From Pseudothermotoga sp. (GTDB lineage: Bacteria > Thermotogota > Thermotogae > Thermotogales > DSM-5069), in the NCBI GenBank assembly GCA_025060105.1, contig JANXCS010000006.1, forward strand, positions 84,601-148,600: a stretch of DNA of 64,000 nt, given 5' to 3'. Below are positions 59,470-64,000 of the stretch, piece by piece. Position 1 is the stretch's first letter. Each line of letters opens with the position of its first letter. The translations under genes and the position numbers were made by a program. The notes beneath the pieces were generated by a model. It saw only the letters and a program-made list of their open reading frames with translations, was not told the origin of the DNA and did not search any database.

Positions 59470-59475
59470 ATTATA
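59470..59475 (-). promoter_or_regulatory. Candidate -10 of the transglutaminase-like gene
   Basis: TATAAT on the minus strand, 43 bp upstream of the GTG start, in an A/T-rich intergenic region. The -35 (TTAAGG or similar) is poor. Confidence 0.35.
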
Positions 59476-59555
59476 TCATCTCCAACTTTTAAACCTTAAC
59501 TTGTAGAATTCTGGTAGATCCTCAAATGGCGGGAAAAGTTTAGCGGTTTTACGCG

Positions 59556-60485
59556 TCACTTCACGTAGGTGTAAGCATCTTTCATTTTCACAAGAGAGCT
59601 TAGATGCTTAGAAACATACTGACCACAGTTACTACCGATGTTGTTTTCTTCAAGTTCACCCACACTGAGGATGACTTCAAATCCGTGTTCCACTAGACTT
59701 TTGACGAAGCTTGCGTGTGACTGAGGCATACCATTCGAAACGTCTACATCCGAAACAATGTTGTTTTTCACAGCGTTGTAGGTGGGATTCACTGGGGTTA
59801 TCTTGATCAAAAACTTGTCGGGAGAGAAAAGTTGAATGATTCTGCTTGATTCGACAATAGCTTGGCGGCTAAGCGCAAAGTTGAGCGTGATTTTCCTGTC
59901 ATCCTTTTCAACGAAATTTTCACCGAATTCTGCGATTTGTTCCAACGTCCATTTTCTCACAGGCATAAGTTCATCCCTTTGTCTTTCGTCTGTAGAGTGA
60001 ATAGAAAACTGTAACTGAAACCTGCCTCTGTAATAACGATTTTTCACATTCAGTAATTCTTCGAAGAATCTATCGCACCCTGCTGGAGCGATCGTTGACA
60101 CGGATGGTAAAAGATTGTCATACTTCGATAACTGCTCGAGTGCAATGAGCACCTCTTCATTCAAAGCAGGTTCACCAACCCTAGCGAACTGAACTTTGAA
60201 CTTTTTTGTTCTGACTATCCCTTCCGGAAAGAATTTCAGTACAAGAAAATCTATCTGTTCAAGGATCTCATCGGCAGTGAGTTTTCCTTTATAGAAGCCT
60301 CCAGCATCGCACATCTTGCAACCTACTGGGCATCCGTTCATGGTGGATACTATCAAGACCCACTTTTCACTGCGTGAAAGCGGTGGTTGCAAAGATTGAA
60401 CAAACTCAACGATATTGCCTCTGATCGTTTCACCCACATAAACACTCGCCAGATCAGTTTTTCCGTATTCAGCCAGAAGTTTCAT
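59556..60485 (-). CDS. RlmN/Cfr-like radical SAM enzyme
   Basis: A 309-residue radical SAM protein. The Fe-S motif is GCPVGCKMCDAGG (CxxxCxxC, about residues 52-59), followed by KGKLTADEILEQI as in RlmN. The C-terminus has IGSNCGQYVS, matching the catalytic methyl-Cys region (ACGQL) of RlmN/Cfr methyl synthases. It is shorter than RlmN (about 350-380) and lacks much of the N-terminal RNA-binding part, so it may modify a different RNA or another substrate (inference). The ATG at 60485 overlaps the flavoprotein stop (ATGA), so the two are made together. Confidence 0.82.
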   Translation of the reverse strand: MKLLAEYGKTDLASVYVGETIRGNIVEFVQSLQPPLSRSEKWVLIVSTMNGCPVGCKMCDAGGFYKGKLTADEILEQIDFLVLKFFPEGIVRTKKFKVQFARVGEPALNEEVLIALEQLSKYDNLLPSVSTIAPAGCDRFFEELLNVKNRYYRGRFQLQFSIHSTDERQRDELMPVRKWTLEQIAEFGENFVEKDDRKITLNFALSRQAIVESSRIIQLFSPDKFLIKITPVNPTYNAVKNNIVSDVDVSNGMPQSHASFVKSLVEHGFEVILSVGELEENNIGSNCGQYVSKHLSSLVKMKDAYTYVK

Positions 60486-61270
60486 TGCTCGTTCACCATC
60501 CTCATACACGCTTCGATAGCCTGACCGACTGCTATACTCATTTGACGAAACCCACCCGAAGCATCCCCAACGATGTACACATCATGTGTCTTCTCAGTCA
60601 CGAAACCAACGTTCGGCATTCTACCGATGCATATCAAAAGAGCATCGAAGTGGTAAGAAGTCTTGTTGGTTTTGATTATTAAATTCTGCTGTTGTCCAAC
60701 TTCAATTATAGGTTCTTTTTCATGGTAGACGATCGGAGAGTTCTTGGCAAGTTCAACGAGCCTAGGTAAGGCTCTGATCGTGCTGGATCTGTTGAAGATA
60801 TGAACATTTTTTACGCCTTTTTCCGCAGCTTTCAAAGCACCGTCGAAAGCAGCATCACCCGCACCATATATCGCCAGAGAATCCATACTTTTTGGCAAGT
60901 GTTTGAACTCGTACACCACTTTTTCACAAACTTCAAACTCGGTGATTCTCTTGGGTAACGTTCCACTCGCTACCAAAATTTTGTCGTACTCTTGCTCGAA
61001 GCTTTTTGTACGTAGTTTCTTACCCTTCACCTCCAAAACTTCTTCGTGAACGATTTCGATGGAAAAGTATCTCAAATTCCTCTGCAGCAGCTCAACGATT
61101 TTCTCACCAGGGCAAGGATCGAAGAAAGGTATATTCTCAACCCTCCAAGCATTCGCGATCAAACCTCCAACTTGATCTTTCTCGAACAGATCTAGTTGTA
61201 TTCCATACCTCTTCAAAAAAATTGCTGCGGCAACACCAGCTGGACCGGCCCCAACTATCGCAACGCGCAC
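60482..61270 (-). CDS. FAD/NAD(P)-dependent oxidoreductase, thioredoxin-reductase fold without CxxC
   Basis: Flavoprotein of 262 residues. The FAD motif is VAIVGAGPAGVAAA, the NAD(P) motif is AIYGAGDAAFDGALKAA and the C-terminal FAD contact is VYIVGDASGGFRQMSIAVGQAIE. The fold matches thioredoxin reductase, but the redox CxxC of the NADPH domain is absent: residues around 100-130 contain a single Cys in EVCEKVV. It must therefore pass electrons elsewhere. GTG start at 61270, 6 nt after GGAGGA and inside the end of the hydrolase gene. It overlaps the radical SAM gene by 4 nt and is a candidate electron donor to it. Confidence 0.82.
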   Translation of the reverse strand: MRVAIVGAGPAGVAAAIFLKRYGIQLDLFEKDQVGGLIANAWRVENIPFFDPCPGEKIVELLQRNLRYFSIEIVHEEVLEVKGKKLRTKSFEQEYDKILVASGTLPKRITEFEVCEKVVYEFKHLPKSMDSLAIYGAGDAAFDGALKAAEKGVKNVHIFNRSSTIRALPRLVELAKNSPIVYHEKEPIIEVGQQQNLIIKTNKTSYHFDALLICIGRMPNVGFVTEKTHDVYIVGDASGGFRQMSIAVGQAIEACMRMVNEQ

Positions 61271-61827
61271 AGCACTTCCTCCGTACTCGCAATTATCGCA
61301 AAACCATGTGCCAAATTTTTCAGTGATGAGAAATGATACCAATCTTCACGTTCATAACAAGCATCGCACACGACCACAACGTCAAAATTCCTAACGAACG
61401 CACTCCTGGCAGTGGTCTCGACACACAAATGTGTCCGCACACCAGTTATGAAAACTTGGTTCACGCCGTAGCTTCTCAAAATATCTTCTAACCTCGTGTT
61501 GTAAAAAGCATCGTACGTGTCTTTCTCTATCTTTATTGCACCCTCCAAACTGAGGCAAGGTTCGGCCTCGTACGGTTCGAGGTCATCGTTCCACCACTCT
61601 TTCATTCTCTGACTGTTCGAAACGTGAATTGTGAAAACAATGGGTAAACTCTTTCGGCGGAAAGTTTCCATTAAAGCTTGCAAATTGGATAGAATCTTTT
61701 CGACACCCGGTAAGTATGCCCTACCAGAAGGATGACAGAAGTACTTTTGAATATCAACGATGATCAAAGCAGGTGAAAGAATTTTCAAAGGGTGTCTTTG
61801 TCTCTCTTTCCAGAAGAATTGACTCAC
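61255..61827 (-). CDS. Isochorismatase-like cysteine hydrolase
   Basis: Amidase-type hydrolase of 190 residues. The triad is Asp in LIIVDIQKYF (about 24), Lys in IEKDTYDAF (about 102) and Cys in GVRTHLCVETTARSAF (about 135). Members include nicotinamidases and carbamoyl hydrolases; the metal-binding residues of PncA were not seen. The GTG start has AGGGGG directly upstream. It is the first gene of a coupled trio, overlapping the flavoprotein gene by 16 nt. Confidence 0.85.
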   Translation of the reverse strand: MSQFFWKERQRHPLKILSPALIIVDIQKYFCHPSGRAYLPGVEKILSNLQALMETFRRKSLPIVFTIHVSNSQRMKEWWNDDLEPYEAEPCLSLEGAIKIEKDTYDAFYNTRLEDILRSYGVNQVFITGVRTHLCVETTARSAFVRNFDVVVVCDACYEREDWYHFSSLKNLAHGFAIIASTEEVLCALR

Positions 61828-61877
61828 CCCCTACTTTCTTCAATGATTTCTGAGTTACAACATCTTTCGGAACGATT

Positions 61878-62903
61878 TTAGAAAAGTTCTTTCCTTTCAC
61901 TTATACTTGAGAACACCAAGTTGTGCAAAAGTATTCTCACTCTTGTTATCTCGTCTTCGTGTCTCTTTATGAACCCTTTATTGGTTAAAAATATAACGAA
62001 CAAACCATCTTCACGACACCAAATTGTGGTTCCTGTGAAACCACTGTGCCCGAAGGCTTTCTCCGTCAAGACATCACCGCTACTTGTGTTACTCGATGGA
62101 CACATCCAACCAAGATGCCTCTTGCCGTTGGATGCTTCCACAACCGTTTGCGTGAAGAGTCGTACCACCTGCCTTGGAACTATCTCACCTTTGAGCAAAG
62201 CACTCATAAATCTAAAGAGATCTTTCACGTTGGAAAACAGTCCAGCATTCCCGCTCACGCCCCCTAGATAATAAGCGAGTTCGTCATCTGGAAAACCGAC
62301 GAGCCTTTTTCCCTCCCTCTCAGAAGTTGGGGCAATGTCTTGATTTTGACCTGGTGAAAATTTTGTGTTTTGCATACCTAACGGTTCGAAAATATCATAG
62401 ACAAAATCATCGAAAGACCGCTGTGCTATTTTCTCAATTATTGCCATGAGTGTTATGAAATTCAAACAGGAATAGATGATCTTTTTTCCAGGTTCCTCGA
62501 TCGGCTGTATTTTCAAAATTTCTCCCAGCAGTTCTTTTCCTTTCAAGTATTTCCAGAGTTCCGAGTAAGGTTGCATGCCTGAAGTGTGCGATAAGAGTTG
62601 TTTTATCGTGATATCTGATTTTGGTTTTTCTGTGTTTATAAACCTTCCAACTGTGTCATACAAGTGCAGATAGCCTTCAGAAAAGAGTTTCATCACAGCT
62701 GTCGTTGTGGCCACAACTTTTGTTAAACTGGCAAGATCATAAATCGTATCGATGCTGGTTCTTCTTTCAAAATCGAGTGTTCCGTAAGCTTTTTCATAGA
62801 CGATTTCGTCTGGCCAGCCTATCAACAGCGTAGCTCCTGGGTAAATCTTGTTCAAATGTTCTTCCACGATTCTGTCGACGTTTCTGAACAACTTCTCACT
62901 CAT
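61878..62903 (-). CDS. Beta-lactamase-fold (class C) serine hydrolase
   Basis: Penicillin-recognising enzyme of 341 residues: SxxK in LASLTKVVA (Ser about 59), YxN as YSCLN (about 145), and HSG in AFGHSGFTG (about 262) replacing KTG, as in the esterase/D-aminopeptidase group. There is no signal peptide, so it is probably cytoplasmic and acts on an imported D-amino-acid peptide or ester. It is 6 bp downstream of oppF, in the same operon, which supports a peptide-derived substrate. Confidence 0.87.
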   Translation of the reverse strand: MSEKLFRNVDRIVEEHLNKIYPGATLLIGWPDEIVYEKAYGTLDFERRTSIDTIYDLASLTKVVATTTAVMKLFSEGYLHLYDTVGRFINTEKPKSDITIKQLLSHTSGMQPYSELWKYLKGKELLGEILKIQPIEEPGKKIIYSCLNFITLMAIIEKIAQRSFDDFVYDIFEPLGMQNTKFSPGQNQDIAPTSEREGKRLVGFPDDELAYYLGGVSGNAGLFSNVKDLFRFMSALLKGEIVPRQVVRLFTQTVVEASNGKRHLGWMCPSSNTSSGDVLTEKAFGHSGFTGTTIWCREDGLFVIFLTNKGFIKRHEDEITRVRILLHNLVFSSISERKELF

Positions 62904-62909
62904 TTCATT

Positions 62910-63878
62910 TCACCCCTTGTACAGAAAACAAGCAACCCTGTGATTCTCGCTTCCGTTCAATTGTGGTCTTTCCTTTTTGCAACGCTCGAACTTATAAAAA
63001 CACCTCGTAGAAAAGGCGCACCCAATGGGAGGATTCACTGGACTTGGAGGTTCTCCAAAAAGTCTCAATTTTGAAAGTTTTCTTTGGTTTGGATCCCAGC
63101 TCGGGACGGCTGACATGAGCGCTCTTGTGTAAGGATGAACAGGATTTTCAAAAATCTCTGTGGCATCACCTTCTTCCACTACATTCCCTAAATACATCAC
63201 GATCAGCTTGTTGCTCATATGATATACCAGATCGAGATTGTGGGAGATAAAAAGGTACGACATGTTGTATTCTTCTCTCAGTTCTTGAAGCAAATTCACT
63301 ATTTGGCTTTGCACAGAAACGTCCAATGCCGATGTGGGTTCATCGCAAACGATCAGTTTTGGTTTCAAGGCTATAGCCCTAGCTATAGCAATTCGTTGCC
63401 TTTGACCACCTGAAAACTCGTGTGGATAACGCGATAGATGTTCTCTATGGAGACCCACCTTTGCTAGAAGTTCCACAACGTAATCTTCCATCTCTTTTCT
63501 AGATTCGAACACTCTGTGTGCCTCTAGAGGCTCTCTCACCACGTCTGCTATGGTCATCCTCGGATCAAGTGAATTGAAAGGATCTTGAAATATCATCTGA
63601 ACCGTTCTTCGAAAGAGTTTTTCGATATTTTTCGAAGACCTTTTCGTCACATCCACACCTTGAAACTCCAATCTTCCAGAGGTTGGCTGAAGTATCCTCG
63701 CCACAATTCTCCCAAGTGTTGTCTTACCACAACCAGATTCGCCCACAACTCCTACAGTCTCGTTCTCATTTATGTCTAAGTTTATCTCCTCAAGCGCTCT
63801 GACCCAGCCTACGATCTGCAGAAAAACTCCGGCCCTAATGGGGAAATATTTTTTAACTTTTCTCAGCGAGATTATCAT
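62910..63878 (-). CDS. Oligopeptide ABC transporter ATPase, OppF/DppF family
   Basis: ATPase of 322 residues with Walker [11 protein letters not shown]-loop IFQDPFNSLDPR, signature [15 protein letters not shown], Walker B LIVCDEPTSALD and H-loop LFISHNLDL. The C-terminal domain has CAFSTRCFYKFERC. The ATG at 63878 overlaps the oppD stop (TGATG) and is 7 nt after AGGTG; an in-frame GTG lies one codon upstream. It is the partner of the truncated oppD at the window edge. Confidence 0.94.
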   Translation of the reverse strand: MIISLRKVKKYFPIRAGVFLQIVGWVRALEEINLDINENETVGVVGESGCGKTTLGRIVARILQPTSGRLEFQGVDVTKRSSKNIEKLFRRTVQMIFQDPFNSLDPRMTIADVVREPLEAHRVFESRKEMEDYVVELLAKVGLHREHLSRYPHEFSGGQRQRIAIARAIALKPKLIVCDEPTSALDVSVQSQIVNLLQELREEYNMSYLFISHNLDLVYHMSNKLIVMYLGNVVEEGDATEIFENPVHPYTRALMSAVPSWDPNQRKLSKLRLFGEPPSPVNPPIGCAFSTRCFYKFERCKKERPQLNGSENHRVACFLYKG

Positions 63879-64000
63879 CACATATCACCTTCATAAAGCC
63901 AGCAACAGACGGTGTGACCATTCATTTGTATTTCTTTTGGTTCCTTTTCTCGACACACTTCCATCATCTTGGGACACCTGGGGTGGAATCTGCAACCACT
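63878..64000 (-). CDS. Oligopeptide ABC transporter ATPase, OppD/DppD C-terminus (cut by window edge)
   Basis: The last 40 codons of an OppD-type ATPase, read on the minus strand from the window edge. They carry the cysteine motif CRFHPRCPKMMEVC and end with CCWLYEGDM. The stop overlaps the oppF start, showing an oppD-oppF operon that continues outside the window. Confidence 0.88.
   Translation of the reverse strand, partial: SGCRFHPRCPKMMEVCREKEPKEIQMNGHTVCCWLYEGDM

Noticed and set aside
60482..61270. Annotation as thioredoxin reductase
   Set aside because: The fold fits, but the CxxC redox pair in the NADPH domain is missing.

Overview
The window looks like a chromosomal segment of a Thermotogae bacterium, most likely Pseudothermotoga or a close relative. 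This is inferred from an Omp-alpha-like protein (SLH domain, long coiled coil, C-terminal membrane anchor), the abundance of sugar and oligopeptide ABC transporters, LacI-type local regulators, strong GGAGGTGA-type ribosome binding sites with many TTG and GTG starts, and almost no intergenic DNA. No rRNA, tRNA, CRISPR array, insertion sequence or prophage was seen.

Layout. 1-2946: the end of a sugar ABC operon (binding protein cut by the window edge, then two permeases). 3048-10430: a six-gene oligopeptide-type ABC operon with its own promoter, an SLH-like extension on the binding protein and an embedded M14 metallopeptidase. 10427-12534 (minus): an exported serpin and an exported alpha/beta hydrolase. 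12722-15805 (plus): Omp-alpha-like protein, RmuC-like protein, CBS/ACT protein. 15830-22586 (minus): obg-nadD-dus-htrA, followed by a lipoprotein and a six-repeat PEGA protein. 22747-23934: a PBP4-type peptidase.

24439-31481 (plus) is a carbohydrate locus: LacI regulator, PIG-L deacetylase, Gfo/Idh/MocA dehydrogenase, ribose-type ABC transporter and a TIM-barrel epimerase. It probably imports and processes an N-acylated sugar or cyclitol. 31552-39860 (plus) is mostly housekeeping: Mut7-C protein, soluble histidine kinase with its response regulator, ileS, pilT, prfA. 39852-42412 (minus) is flgA-flgH-flgI-flgJ. 42721-49125 (minus) is a second sugar locus: binding protein, two permeases, GH2 glycosidase and LacI, with a convincing operator at the promoter.

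49321-64000: a P-type cation ATPase, a 1246-residue exported mosaic protein, a flavoprotein, a secreted transglutaminase-like protein, a translationally coupled trio (cysteine hydrolase, flavoprotein, RlmN-like radical SAM enzyme), a beta-lactamase-fold serine hydrolase, and the end of another oligopeptide ABC operon (oppF complete, oppD cut by the edge).

The strongest leads are: the radical SAM/flavoprotein/hydrolase trio; the exported serpin; the mosaic protein; the deacetylase-containing sugar locus; the SLH-tethered binding protein; a hairpin directly after each of the four binding-protein genes; and two clean palindromic operator candidates. Assignments are by eye from motifs and gene context, with no database search.
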